From the NCBI RefSeq assembly GCF_004359215.1, contig NC_090616.1:619905-645994 (forward strand): a DNA stretch of 26,090 nt, given 5' to 3'. Below the pieces are notes generated by a model. That model worked only from the letters and a program-made list of their open reading frames with translations, did no database searches and was not told the DNA's origin. Shown here piece after piece: positions 1 to 9,752 of this stretch (position 1 is the stretch's first letter; each line of letters starts with the position of its first letter). The translations under genes were made by a program, and so were the position numbers. This DNA comes from Bremia lactucae. Lineage: Eukaryota > Oomycota > Peronosporomycetes > Peronosporales > Peronosporaceae.

Positions 1-988
1 GGTAGCAAGCTCCACATGTCGACCGCAGATCATCCCCAGACCGATGGCCAAACAGAACGTGCCAATCGGGTCGTGGCGGATGTCTTACGCACTATAGCAA
101 CTCCCAAAGAGTGGAGCAAGCAATTGCCCTTTGTGGAGTTCGCTATAAATAACAGTGTCCACGCCAGTACGGGTGAGACACCGTTTTATATTAACGGACT
201 GCGCCATCCTCGGACGCCAGTCTCGTTTGTGCGCAGCCCGAGTCTTAGTGGGGGAGGGCCTTTCACTATGATCGGTGCGAAAGAGGGACATAGTTTCGTC
301 AATATGACGATGACCCATGAGGGTATCATCTCAAAGACTGAAACTTGCCCTAGTAACCCTGTCAGTTTATCAGTGGTCAATAAAACTGCGCCTTATGACC
401 GACCTCTTGGCGGCATCATAGGCGTGTTTGATGCTAAAAGCGTGAGCGAGGCTCAACGCTTTGGGGATGAGCGATTAGCCATCTCACGAAAAGTCCGTGA
501 CGCAATGGCAAGCGCACAGGATAAACAAAAAGAATATGCTGACCGAAATGGTCGCAAAAATAATGAACGCTTTAGGGCGGGTGAAAAAGTACTATCAAGT
601 ACTGCTAACCTACCTAAAGTGCAATTTATGTACTACCTGGGGGTACTACGAAGTTCTTGCGGCGTTTCGTTGGGCCTTTTACGGTAGAAGACGAGGTTGG
701 AGACCTAAATTATAGGCTCACCCTTCCCCCGTATACGAAGACGCACCCCGTATTTTACGTGGGTCGTCTGAAACGGTATGTAGACCTAAATGAGGTCGCA
801 TTTCCCATCCGTGTTATGTGACCGATGGTGACGCCGACTGTGAGTCGAGCGTCGATAGGGTGGGGGAGGCGGGGAAGGTGAAAAACTTTCAGCCTAATGA
901 CTTCTCCCACAACGATGATGACTCGGAGAGCGAGGGATACCACGCGCGTAGTGCGGGTCCCTCAGCATCAATTTCTCTAGGATGTTAA
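1..988 (+). pseudogene. Integrase, C-terminal half (element A), frameshifted
   Basis: This is the end of the pol polyprotein that would insert retrotransposon cDNA into chromosomes. The frame is open from base 1 and holds TADHPQTDGQTERANR, whose Glu in TER is the third catalytic residue of the DDE triad, then FAINNSVHASTGETPFY and NGLRHPRTPV. A stretch of about 70 residues specific to this lineage follows, then the helical segment AMASAQDKQKEYADRNG. Near 630-660 the frame shifts from 1 to 3, giving the GPF/Y-like module RRFVGPFTVEDEVGDLNYRL and HPVFYVGRLKRYVD. A second shift near 815 leads to an acidic tail (HNDDDSESEGY) ending at TAA 986-988. No chromodomain is seen after it. The two shifts mark it as dead. 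The start lies off the window. Confidence 0.85.
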
Positions 989-2271
989 GCCGAAGTTTCA
1001 GGCGTTTACAACCCAGACGATCCTTTGTGCAGACATCCTGAAGATCCGAGGTCAGTCGCAAGACGTGATCCTTAAGATCTTTAATGCGCCGTTCAACAGC
1101 GCTTAATGCCTGCGACTGAGCAGACGAAGGCAGCCGCCAGTAGGAGGGCGAGATCGTCACTCCAATCGAGTGCAGCCTGCACTGATGGATCAGGTGAGAA
1201 CCAACGCTTCCTAGCTGAAGATTGCTTGTCCACCGCTACGTGAGGCAGAAGTATCAAATCCTCGTCCAATGGAGAGGTTATCCGAAGAGTTTGACTCTTT
1301 GGAACCGATCGATACCGTACGTATTGATGTGCCAGGCTTGGTGACTGCCTATTGAAAGGAGCACCAGCTGAGGCCTCTCCGCTTGTCTTGAATGGAATAG
1401 CAGGAGCAGCTTGGTTAGAAGAAACAGAGGGTACAGTACTGCTCATAATTTGTTTCACACGCAAGCGGGCAAAATTATTCGCTGTGTCCGCTGTTTCATC
1501 GCATCGGAATGCGGTTGAAAGTGGCGCGTGAATTTTGCCCCATATTGGTCCGGCGTATCATTTGAACGCAACACCACCGGGATCGAGAAAATACGCCCAA
1601 GCGATTTTACCTGAGCCCTCCATGAGTTAAAGAAGCCATAACAATTATGTGCGTCTTGAAGAGCACGCTCTAGGAGCGATGCTTTTGACCCGTTAATTCG
1701 AGGCCATTGAGATGGAGGGAGCATTAGTGGTATGCTACCCGTCAGATAGACACGCTCGATACGACTGGCTAGTGACACCGAGTGAGTACGCTCACGTGTC
1801 GTCGGCGGAGCCTCACACTTAGACTTTTCAATGTCAGAACCATTATGAATAAAGATCTCAGCATAAGACGTTGTGGTTTTACCCAACGGAGAAGCGCCTG
1901 CACCTCTGTGTGCAGTGCTCTCATTACTGGTCGCTGCGCTAGCCGACGAGACAGCATTAGAGAATGTTGTTGTCTCTAAATTAGTTGAGATGGGAAATGA
2001 TTGGATTGGCGTTTAAGCGCCACCACCTCCTTAACACTTCTATGAGGTGGCGGTGTCGCCTCATCGTAATCGACAACGAGCGATGGATTTACATCGTCAC
2101 TGTAAAAGTGGGTCCATCTCAGTTAACAGCGCAACAACAGCATCAGTAGCTGTCGGCGTTTCACTAAGGCACTATGCGCCGGCGGCGTGTTAACGCGGCG
2201 CGTGCGCTTAGTGCGGGGTACTTTGGGTGTCTTTGAAGACGTCCCACCAATATTGCCTTCTTAGGTGGCAT
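894..2271 (-). pseudogene. Antisense reading frame (aORF) of element A, function unknown
   Basis: I do not recognise this protein. It runs against pol and lies between the integrase end and the 3' LTR. The start at 2271 is chosen because element D has the same ATG with MPPK followed by PALSARAAL about 20 residues on. Parts seen in order: basic N-terminus (MPPKKAILVGRLQR), then a TAG; a central block (1886-1455) with TTRER.HSVS.ASR and FFNSWRAQVKSLGRIF; a Ser/Pro block (1464-1093) with VKQIMSSTVPSVSSN and SSARKRWFSPDPSVQAALDW; and a probable coiled coil (1131-960) with SAVERRIKDLKDHVLRL. The last 95 bases overlap the integrase tail on the other strand. Frames change several times, so this copy is broken. 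The likeness to D at protein level, with many silent differences, supports real coding in the past. Confidence 0.65.
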
Positions 2272-2390
2272 CTTTGGCGCCGTGTATGTAAACACAGGTC
2301 GCTAGAGTGACTGAGAGCAATAGGCGGCACGTAAGTCAGCTCGCAGTTCCTCCATCCTCGTTGACGAAGTTCAAAATGAAATTCGTTCTC

Positions 2391-2403
2391 AAAAGGAGGA
2401 TGT
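2391..2403 (+). promoter_or_regulatory. Polypurine tract of element A
   Basis: AAAAGGAGGATGT lies directly before the LTR start TGTAACGGG. In LTR retrotransposons such a tract primes plus-strand DNA synthesis. Element D has a matching purine run at the same place, which fixes the plus orientation of A. Confidence 0.7.
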
Positions 2404-2931
2404 TGTAACGGGCTAAAGTATCCCTATGTTACCTAATCCCCGTTAAGTGCACATTTGTGTACTTAATGAGAATGGTCAATTTCTTAAGTGTAGTAATTAG
2501 ATCCACTTAAACGTGGTCCACATTGTGACTCACCCTTCTGTATGTGGATGCCCATAGGCGCATTCACATTGGAAGGGATGACGGCTAGCGTCATCCAAGA
2601 TATTTCGATTTATACGCTTGCGATACATATAAGTACATATCTACAGAGATGAAATTTAGGGTTGGTTAAATAAGTTTTATAATTAATATGATGAAATACA
2701 CATCAGTCTGAAAACTACTTTCTAGTTCACAAGTGCGCTTGTGGAGCCGGATTACCGCTCCTGTGACGTCACTTAAACTAAGGTTCAAGTTCGTTAGGTG
2801 AGGTCGCTTAGGCGCCCACCAACTACCTCACTGCACGTGAGAGAAGACGAGTAACGCTTCCTCACTGTGCTCAGAAGTGTGTGCGAGTAGTGCGTGGCAG
2901 CTTTAAGTAGTGCCTGTCTACACCTATATTC

Positions 2932-2972
2932 TAGACCGATATCACTTTAAAAAATGCAAGCATTTTGGTCTA
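2932..2972. other. Inverted repeat in the LTR of A
   Basis: The inner arms AAAATGC (2951-2957) and GCATTTT (2960-2966) are perfect complements two bases apart. The outer arms TAGACC (2932-2937) and GGTCTA (2967-2972) also pair. The structure could be an RNA stem-loop or chance in AT-rich DNA. The phrase CCGATATCA occurs on both sides. Confidence 0.45.
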
Positions 2973-3185
2973 TAGAAGCGATACCGATATCATTACGTGC
3001 TGAAATGTGGCAGCTTTCTGTTAAACCTTAAGCACACTACAACCCTTCTAGTTATTGATTCTACTTAATAATCCTGATGTGATTATAGTTAGGTATCACA
3101 TGTAGGTTTCAAGGGGCTTAAACTTATTTGTCCAAATTAAAAATCGACGTGCCAGTGGCTGCTGGACATTCCAGTTCCTTACTGA

Positions 3186-3190
3186 ATCCG
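3186..3190. repeat. Target site duplication ATCCG, left of B
   Basis: ATCCG directly precedes the left LTR terminus of B. The same five bases directly follow its right LTR terminus at 11290-11294. Five-base duplications are usual for Ty3/Gypsy integration. Confidence 0.9.
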
Positions 3191-3668
3191 TGTAACGGGG
3201 CACCTTTTCATTAGTACTGATCAGTATTTGTTAAACTTACAATGATTACAGTGTAGGTAGGGTGCCTCGAAACTTCACGTACACAAGACTACAGATTTGC
3301 TAAGTAGCTAAGGGTCTTTAGCTACCAAATGTAACTCAAATGATCAGAATAAAGAAAAAGTAAAACTCTATTAATATAATTAGTTTCCTACGTAACGATC
3401 TTCTGTCTACTACTGGACTTATTAATTTTATCTCAATAAGTATGGCGCCTCCTTCCGCACCGCACAATCGTGTCTTGAAACGATTGGCGGGGTTGATTTC
3501 GACTTAAACCAACCAATCAGTGGAGCTTATGCCTTATTGTATCAATACTGTTAAAATTTGGTATTATTGAAACTATTTAAGTCAAAATATATAAAGATTA
3601 TAATTTTGTACTTCTTTGCTTATTTCCTCTTAGGAAATAATACTTATGTAACAGGACACTCCATTACA
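3191..3668 (-). repeat. 3' LTR of element B
   Basis: The termini are TGTAACGGGG (left) and CCATTACA (right), the TG...CA form with short inverted ends. It aligns with 10910-11289 through CCGCACAATCGTGTCTT and TAAAACTCTATTAATATAATT. It is about 98 bases longer because about 3264-3357 is missing from the right copy. That extra part contains GGTGCCT and TTCACGTACAC, also present in the LTRs of C and E, so it looks ancestral and the right copy has lost it. Confidence 0.9.
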
Positions 3669-3675
3669 TCCCCCA
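3669..3675 (-). promoter_or_regulatory. Polypurine tract of element B
   Basis: TCCCCCA follows the LTR end, which on the minus strand reads TGGGGGA just before TGTAATGG. Its position marks this LTR as the 3' one and sets the minus orientation. Confidence 0.65.
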
Positions 3676-3742
3676 AACAACAGTTAATATATTGAGTGAT
3701 GTTGGGTGACCGGAAAGATTAATTAGTCTTTCCCTGTAATTA

Positions 3743-3839
3743 GCATTATTGGTTTAAATAAAAATACCGATTTTATTTGCATTATGATTTTAATTAAAAT
3801 ACCGTTTTTATTCGCATTATTGATTTAACTTTAATCAAG
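3743..3839 (+). repeat. AT-rich direct repeat before the aORF of B
   Basis: About 2.7 imperfect copies of a 36-base unit starting GCATTATTGGTTTAA: 3743-3778, 3779-3813 and a partial 3814-3839. The array ends directly at the ATG of the antisense reading frame at 3840. It could be part of an antisense promoter, or simply replication slippage in AT-rich DNA. Confidence 0.6.
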
Positions 3840-5647
3840 ATGGTGACAAACAAGTCTGTGCGCGTGGTCCGCGAGGCCGCTAAACTGGCAGCTGCGCGAA
3901 TCAGTGAAGCTGTCAGTAAGGCAAATGTTTCAGTAGACGCTAATGCGTCTACTGCGGGGGATATGTCACCTCCTACTCCCATTGGAGGTGACTGGGATGT
4001 GTCATCCGCTAATGACATTGCAGGTGTGGGGGACAAGTCACCTGCTACACCAATTGTAGGTTACTGGTCCAAGTCACCTGCATCACTCGACTCAGTGGCG
4101 ACTGAAAAGACCGCCGGATCACCCTGGGTTGAGTCCGTTGAACGTTTAAGATCTCACGTGACGATTAAAAAGGTGATGACGAGGTTCTTAAACTCGTCGG
4201 ACCTTTTTGGTGGGGAGTTATCATCAGATGACTTCGAGGGCGATGACCACTCTGGTGACGTAAGTTTGCGTCACTAGGAACTACGTGGTTGCGTAGGGAA
4301 GAGTGCTGCTGGTGGTGCTAGTTTGCATCACCAGAAAAGAAGTGAATCTAGGGATCGCTCACAGGGCCAAGTTAACGTTAACATGAGCTAATAGGAGAAG
4401 GATCACAATACGTTGCGGTTCGCTCCTGAAAAGAGGCCTTGGTTGCTCTCTAAGAGAAACCTCGTTCGGTGTTCTAGTATGACCAACGATGAATATCATA
4501 TACCGTTATTCAACTCATCCAGGCTTCACAAGCCTGGTGAGAATGAAACATTATTTTTCATCGATGCCTATTACCGGTTTCGGTGGTACACTTGCAAATA
4601 GGCAAAGGATGTCACACCTTTGTTCGAAGCTTGGACAGCCTTTGTACATAATGTACAAAACACATACCATGAAGTTTGGCTTGACAAGTTAAATGCTAAT
4701 CGTGAACGAATCGAGAGACGACCGTAGTCGGTGCACGCTTAAAGTTGCACCGTTTGTCTAGAGAGGCAGGGATACCTTGCCTTTCGTGGGGGGACTCATG
4801 CCCATGCTGTTTAAAGGGTACAGGTCATGCCCCTAAGAAGGCATATTCCCTCGAAGATCCCCATTGGACGATTTCTCTAATGAGATACGTCAAGGGATTG
4901 AAAACGTTCAATTCTTTCACGAGCGCGGTATGCACTCGTTCTCCGATGGACCTTCTGCCAAGGAGGATGGGTATCGTCGTACTGCAAGACGAGACCCGGA
5001 ACGGCCAGCATCAGTTGGGAACGAGGTTCCCAATTATCCTGCGAGGGTGACTTCGCCAACGAACGAGATAACTCGTTCGAACCTCTTTTCCTCACAGTGG
5101 TTCAAGAAACTTTATACAAGAAAGCGCTTATCACCACCTGAATCCATAAATGGATGGGGAGGGGGAGGTAAGATCGGGTTCGTCTTGTTTGACGAGCCCG
5201 AATCAACATCGTGGCTTGGATCACAATCTTTATTTTTAAGAAGGAAACTTGGTCACTAGCGATCCCATCGCCGTGCGTAAGCAGTGACGGTCGATAATTT
5301 TTCTCGTGACCAGTTGAAGTTGTGCGCAGATTGCAACTGAACAACTGGTGAACGAAAGGACACATCAGTTTCTTCAAAACGATCTGTTGGCAGCTCGTCA
5401 GAAGATCTCTTCCTTGGAGAAAAGAGTAGATCGTCCGGTTCACGAGAATCAGATTCTGGTCCGAGACAATAAGTCTTTGGCTCGGAAGCATTGGGCTTTG
5501 GCTGATGCCCTTGACCGTTCCGGTGTAATCTGGAATCGGAAGAAGACTCGTACTGATGGTTCGGCGGAGACACCTAACATAAAATGTAGGATGCGTACAC
5601 ACTCTACGAGGCAGCTCGATCGTGTATACATTGCCTTGGCGATGTAA
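3840..5647 (+). pseudogene. Antisense reading frame (aORF) of element B, function unknown
   Basis: Unrecognised protein, opposite in strand to pol. It begins at ATG 3840. The first 145 codons are clean, with an Ala/Lys-rich helix and two copies of a GD.SP.TPI.G.W repeat, then acidic GGELSSDDFEGDDH. The same frame continues past single stops at 4275, 4389, 4392 and 4599, with APEKRPWLLSKR and FEAWTAFVHNVQNTYHEVW. A shift near 4724 leads to LKLHRLSREAGIPCLS and CPCC. Another near 4860 leads to SQWFKKLYTRKR (end 5259), and a third to a coiled coil (5348-5647: LAARQKISSLEKRVDR, ending RTDGSAE). The same order of motifs is seen in C. It overlaps the chromodomain and integrase tail on the other strand. 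No database family comes to mind. Confidence 0.7.
4955..5165 (-). pseudogene. Chromodomain at the end of pol (element B)
   Basis: Chromodomains at the integrase end steer Gypsy 'chromovirus' insertion toward marked chromatin. Pieces seen on the minus strand are KRFLV and SFLNHCEEKR, then after a shift NWEPRSQLMLAVPGLVLQYD, matching the clearer copy in C. The usual LVRWRGYP core is scrambled by frameshifts. The same bases encode part of the aORF on the plus strand. Confidence 0.65.
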
Positions 5648-6125
5648 CACACGAAATGGGCCGATATACCTGGACAGTAATTTATCACTACCTACATCCG
5701 TCACTACGTGCTTTGGTAGGTTTATCGTGAACAGTAGGACTAGGTAATTGATTTAAATGAAATAATGTTTGCTCTTTAATTTTTTTCGAAGTTCCTGTCG
5801 GTCCACCGCATCAGCGATTGAATCCTGTACGAAACGGACCACTGCTTCTCTATCCAGCAGGAAATCACCTGCTGACTCGGTTTTATATTTGTTTTAAGTG
5901 CGACCGGCTCGCACGGCGGCGATATAAATCTTCATTATTGAGAGTATTATCATTCCCATTAATTGTTTTATTTTCGATGCTGAGTCTTTCAGCATCGTTG
6001 TCTAAGTCAGTAATAGCATTATTGTTGTTACTGAGTTTTTCCATGTCAATGTTATCTAACTTAATTTGGTATCCTTCGCAGTGACCTTAAGGCTAATGCG
6101 TGGTGAGCAAGAGCTAAAAGATTTT
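5166..6125 (-). pseudogene. Integrase C-terminal region (element B)
   Basis: It follows the integrase core. Near 6060-5950 a poorly kept Asn/Asp-rich stretch (LDNDAES) corresponds to the acidic linker of element C. The best-kept block, near 5690-5570, reads DKLLSRYIGPFRVL and VYTIELPRRVCTHPTFYV, the GPF/Y module that binds DNA in Ty3-type integrases. The frame then runs on to 5102 without known motifs. Stops and shifts between these blocks show decay. Confidence 0.7.
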
Positions 6126-6129
6126 TTGC

Positions 6130-6982
6130 TCGAGCGAGTTCCCCCTTCTTAAATACTAGTTACTATATGAACGGTAGGTATACGAGGGTGATGTAAGCCA
6201 TTTACGAAGAATGGTGTATGCTTTGTAGAAGCATGTACTGAATTGGTATTGGCAAGTTTTTCCATCAGCAAGAACACGCTTCAACTTATATATACGTCCA
6301 CTCTTAAAAGAGTCGACGTATCCGCGAAGTATCTCTTTGAGAATACGGTTTGCACGCTCCGTCTGACCATCTTTTCAGAATGATCAGAAGTTGACATTTT
6401 AACTGTGGTCCAAGTGATTTTAACACTGATTTCAAAAAACACTTCACGGGGTAACCCATGAAGTCGAAATATCGTGTCAATAAAGACACGAGCACAACCT
6501 TTGGCTGTGATCGACTCCGGGACCGGAGCAAGATGTACCATCTTGCTAAAATGGTCAACAAAAATAAGAATACCATTATCCATGTGGGTGTCTAAAGACG
6601 AAGTCCATAGATACGGACTGCCAACACTCTGCCGGAACAGGCAGAGGTTGTAACGGAGCATGAGATGAAGCACTGGGTTCACCCCGTTGACAAACGTCGC
6701 AAGCACATATGTACTTGCGACGAACTCATACTGGCGTGGCCAGAAGAAGTCGCGACTTATCTTGAGATAAGTCTTCTCACGTCCACGATGACCACTAATT
6801 GGTGCATCGTGGTACTCATTCATGATGCGCAGTCGCAAATCATTATGAATAGGGATGACGACACGAGGGGTGTCGTCAGCAATGGCTGTATAATACAATA
6901 AACCTCGCGTGTTGTATATCGATCTGTTGACGATCGATACAATTTCGACAATCCTTATAAAGTTTGTTGGGATGAAATTCAA
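6130..6982 (-). pseudogene. Integrase core (element B), broken
   Basis: The zinc-binding end is visible as EYHDAPISGHRGREKTYLK (His pair) and a shifted CEVCQRV-like pair near 6700. Then come VGSPYLWTSSLDTHMDNG, IFVDHFSKMVHLAPVPES and VFIDTIFRLHGLPREV. The second catalytic Asp region (VSDR in relatives) reads ISVKITWTTVKMSTSDHSEK, so both that Asp and part of the Glu segment are damaged. After another shift NSVHAST.HTPFFVNGLHHPR is found near 6230-6150. The protein would be inactive. Confidence 0.8.
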
Positions 6983-6999
6983 AGGTAATTCATTAATTT

Positions 7000-7590
7000 T
7001 TTAAAAGCCTTATCTTCTTGATAAGCTCTTCTAACGTCGTCAAGTAATATTGACGACGTATTGTTGCAACTGTGGCCTTATTCTCACTGTTGATTTGCGC
7101 AGCCGGCTCAAAATCGGGCCGGCGCCATAGGGCATCATTGACGACATTAAGTCGTCCTGATTTATACTCCACGAAGAAGTTATATAAACTCCGCTAAGAA
7201 AGACAACTATCTCGCCAAATTTTTTTGCGAGAGGTGTGGACAGTTCACGGCCGTGCGTAAAGACGCATTGTCCGTATGTACAATGAGCGGTATATCTCCC
7301 AAGAGATAGATATTCAATTTAGACAATGCATATCTTATGGCAAGGAGTTCGTTGTCATGCACTGGATTGTTGCGTGCAGCTGGTTGAAGCCGACGCGATT
7401 GATAACAGACGACGTGCTCTGTGCCGTCTGTGTCATATTGCTTTAACGCACAGCCGATTGCAAAAATCGCTGGCGAACTACATGAAGAGTTCGGTCATGG
7501 TCAGCAATCGCCAGACTTGGCGATCGCATGAAGCTTTCTTAATAGCCTCGAAGGAACGCTGACAATTAGCGTTCCATGACCACTTTACAT
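7000..7590 (-). pseudogene. RNase H (element B), broken
   Basis: RNase H removes the RNA strand during reverse transcription. On the minus strand, pieces are QYDTDGTEHVVCYQSRRLQP, NNPVHDNELLAIRYALSKL, YLLGDIPLIVHTDNASLRTA and CPHLSQ. The Glu of the NELLAIRY block and the Asp of HTDN are the visible catalytic residues. The first catalytic Asp segment is not clear, and stops follow LSQKNLAR. The region then leads to the integrase linker near 7000. Confidence 0.75.
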
Positions 7591-8820
7591 TTTCTCCAAC
7601 AAAGAAGAAATATATATTGTCATTTCGGCATAATTGCGTGAGCACTTCTGCAGGTACGCCGCTACACCGAGGAACTTTCTTAAACACGGTGTACGCCCGG
7701 ATCCAGAAATCATCAAGGTAATCGGTGACCACCTTGATGTTTTCTGGATTAGTTGGACCACGATACGCGTGCGACGCTGCGTCAATCCGGGCGTACACCC
7801 ACGATGCACCCAAGAAGTGGTAGTTTGCTTGCAGCACTTCTAGAAATTTGCATACAGCTGATGGTTTCGCATAAGTGTTAGAACCTTTTGGACAAGGGTA
7901 CGATGTACTTCATGTTCGGCTTATCGTTCATGGCTCTGTTAGGAACGTTTACATCTTTAATAACTCAGTGCGAAATCCCGCACCGATCCTAACAGATTGG
8001 TAACACATTTGTTGAGTATCGCAGGGGCGTTACTAACTTCCTGTAGCATGACTAGCCACTCCATAGGATACCGCTTGGGGTGCTTACTGCTGTGAGCGGA
8101 ATATCTTGTTCGCGCATAAGGATCTGATAGAATCCATCCATCAGATCCGTTGACAAAGAAATAGTACTCTTTGACATGCCATCAATGATTACGTCTTTTC
8201 GTGGTATCGGCGTTTGAGCTGGTACGATTGCAGCGTTCAGTTTATTGAATACATGCACTATTCGCCACCCCCTGTTACTTTAAGCACACAAAAGGTCTGA
8301 GCGCTATGTGGGAATCTGGATCCCTCACATGGCTCGCTGCTAAGCGTTCGGCAAAGAATTTGTCGATCGTTATTACTTGTTCACGAGGCAATGGCCATTG
8401 CTTCATGACACAGTTTTCCGAACCTGGGATTAGCCGATTTCGTGTCGAGCGCCTTTATCCTTAGGCACACGGTACTGATTCAGGGAAGACATCTTTAATT
8501 CCTTAAAATCGTTATATAAAGGTTCTATTTTTTATTTTCTCGAAGACTTCCAGAGTTGGGACGTTAAACGTTCGATCCGAGTCTTCTCATCGAGGACGCT
8601 TTCGTCCATCGATGAGCTGCTGAGAACCCGTTCCTTCTCAAAAAATACTATTCCCGACCGAATATCGGCCACGTAGTTGTCATTTGGGACAAGTACGCAG
8701 ATCTGCTTGACTTTGCCACTACGCAGATCACGCAAGAACCCTTTCGGCTCTAGCGTTGGCAACTGAGTTATCTTCGAAGGAATCTTCGGAGGCGCTATAA
8801 GATCAAGTGTAAAAGCGCCT
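7591..8820 (-). pseudogene. Reverse transcriptase (element B), catalytic site lost
   Basis: An N-terminal linker (8762-8532, PTLEPKGFLRDLRSGK and SSSSMDESVLDEKTRIER) is shared with element C. Further down come IVHVFNKLNAAIVPAQ, PIPRKDVIIDGMSKS and TDLMDGFYQILMREQDIPL with the first catalytic Asp, then TAVSTPSGILW and a stop. The YxDD box expected near 7960 is destroyed by a small indel and stop (SY, then KDVNV). The thumb part GCIVG.GVRPD is disturbed by the fold-back at 7688-7799. The enzyme cannot be active. Confidence 0.82.
7688..7799. repeat. Fold-back inverted duplication inside RT of B
   Basis: The outer arms GGTGTACGCCCGGAT (7688-7702) and ATCCGGGCGTACACC (7785-7799) are perfect complements. 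The inner arms 7701-7719 and 7731-7749 pair over 19 bases with one mismatch. The arms are the pol segment GVRPDPE.IKV, which can now be read on both strands. Element C has this segment once, so B gained an inverted copy. Confidence 0.85.
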
Positions 8821-8879
8821 ACACTTGATTCATTGTTTACTTAGATATTTATTGTCTCAGTTCTTTTTTGGAACTTATT

Positions 8880-9702
8880 TCAAAAGGTACCTGGGAACCT
8901 TTGACCACAGGTTTCCGACGACTGATTCCCACAGAAATTATTTGGGAAGGAACCTTCCCAACTGCCTCTAGCTGTTTGCGCTACCACAGCAAGATTCTCG
9001 ACGATCGACTCGCTAGCAGATCTAAGACTTTCGTACTGTCTCTTATAGACTGGCGTATTTAACTCCTTGGAGGTTGCTTTTGAATCAAGCATCCTTGTTC
9101 CGTACCACTCTACTTATTCGAGTGGTCGAACTCCGTCGGGATTTAACTCAAGAATGTGTTGAGTATGCGCACTGAGATCTTGTGCAGTCATGCTAACGAC
9201 TGAACCACAAGTGAGGCCATCGCACTCACCCGTAGGACATCCACACGCTTGTGGAAGCACCAAGACGTTCATCAGGTGGCCATCTGATGAACGAGAGACA
9301 GGTATGTCACGGCTTGATGCTGCCAAATTACACATGTGTACTTTCTGAGCTATGGTAATCCAAGGATCTCATCAAATCTGTCATCCAAGTCTAGTACGAT
9401 GAATCATCGTCGTACTGATTACGCTTTAACGTGTATCGGATTCCAAATAAACGTGTCTTAACAATTACAGATGCGCCGGCTGCTAGGCGCACTGTCATCC
9501 TCGCTAGAGGGATATCGCACTCAATAAATTTAAGCCTGCGATCTAGCCATTGGCGTCTAATAAAGTTGTTCGACGCCCCACAATCGACTATGGACTTTGA
9601 TGACAATTTATTTGCCACTATAATTTTCTGGGTTATGAGATTAATCTCACCCCCTGGGGCAGTTACACACAATGTTTGTGTGAGAGGAGCAACTTTCGTC
9701 AA
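8880..9702 (-). pseudogene. Aspartic protease and linker to RT (element B)
   Basis: The protease would cut the gag-pol polyprotein. The frame 9702-9391 reads TKVAPLTQTLCVTAPGG, then SIVDCGASNNFIRRQWL: the active-site triad is D-C-G instead of the usual D-S/T-G. Then come CDIPLARMTVRLAAGASV and YTLKRNQYDDD. The flap-to-end part near 9390-9340 keeps LDLDDRFDEILGLP before a stop and shift. At 9335-9114 SSDGHLMNVL and GECDGLTCGSVVS match element C. The linker 9092-8880 (DSKATSKELNTPVYKRQY) has no known domain. The gene is decayed. Confidence 0.8.
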
Positions 9703-9752
9703 ATGTCCTGCGAATTCTTTTGGCGTTGCTGGATCAGTAGGGCGCTTAGCAC

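Larger units (their letters stand above)
1..3190 (+). mobile_element. Element A: 3' part of a Ty3/Gypsy element (5' part off window)
   Basis: The order integrase end (+), opposing reading frame (-), polypurine tract, LTR shows a Ty3/Gypsy element read on the plus strand. Its gag, protease, RT and RNase H would lie left of base 1. Bases 1-605 and 953 to about 2930 match element D in reverse complement (22109-21507 and 21506 to about 19490), so A and D are the same family in inverted orientation. The 3' LTR runs up to element B, which was inserted at 3190. The exact right end of A is not resolved. Confidence 0.85.
2404..3190 (+). repeat. 3' LTR of element A (right end unresolved)
   Basis: It starts TGTAACGGGC right after the polypurine tract. 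About 2404-2930 aligns with the reverse complement of the D LTR (20009-19488), for example over the shared GATGACG.CTAGC.GTCATC block and GGCGCCCACC. About 2940-3010 still resembles the reverse complement of 11500-11560, so the LTR is long, at least about 0.6 to 0.8 kb. There is no gene in this stretch. A clean TG...CA right terminus was not found before B begins. Confidence 0.7.

Noticed and set aside
7634..7843. Plus-strand open frame with GVRPDPEIIKVIGDH, suggesting a second pol gene
   Set aside because: It is the inverted arm of the fold-back in the RT of B and not a separate gene.
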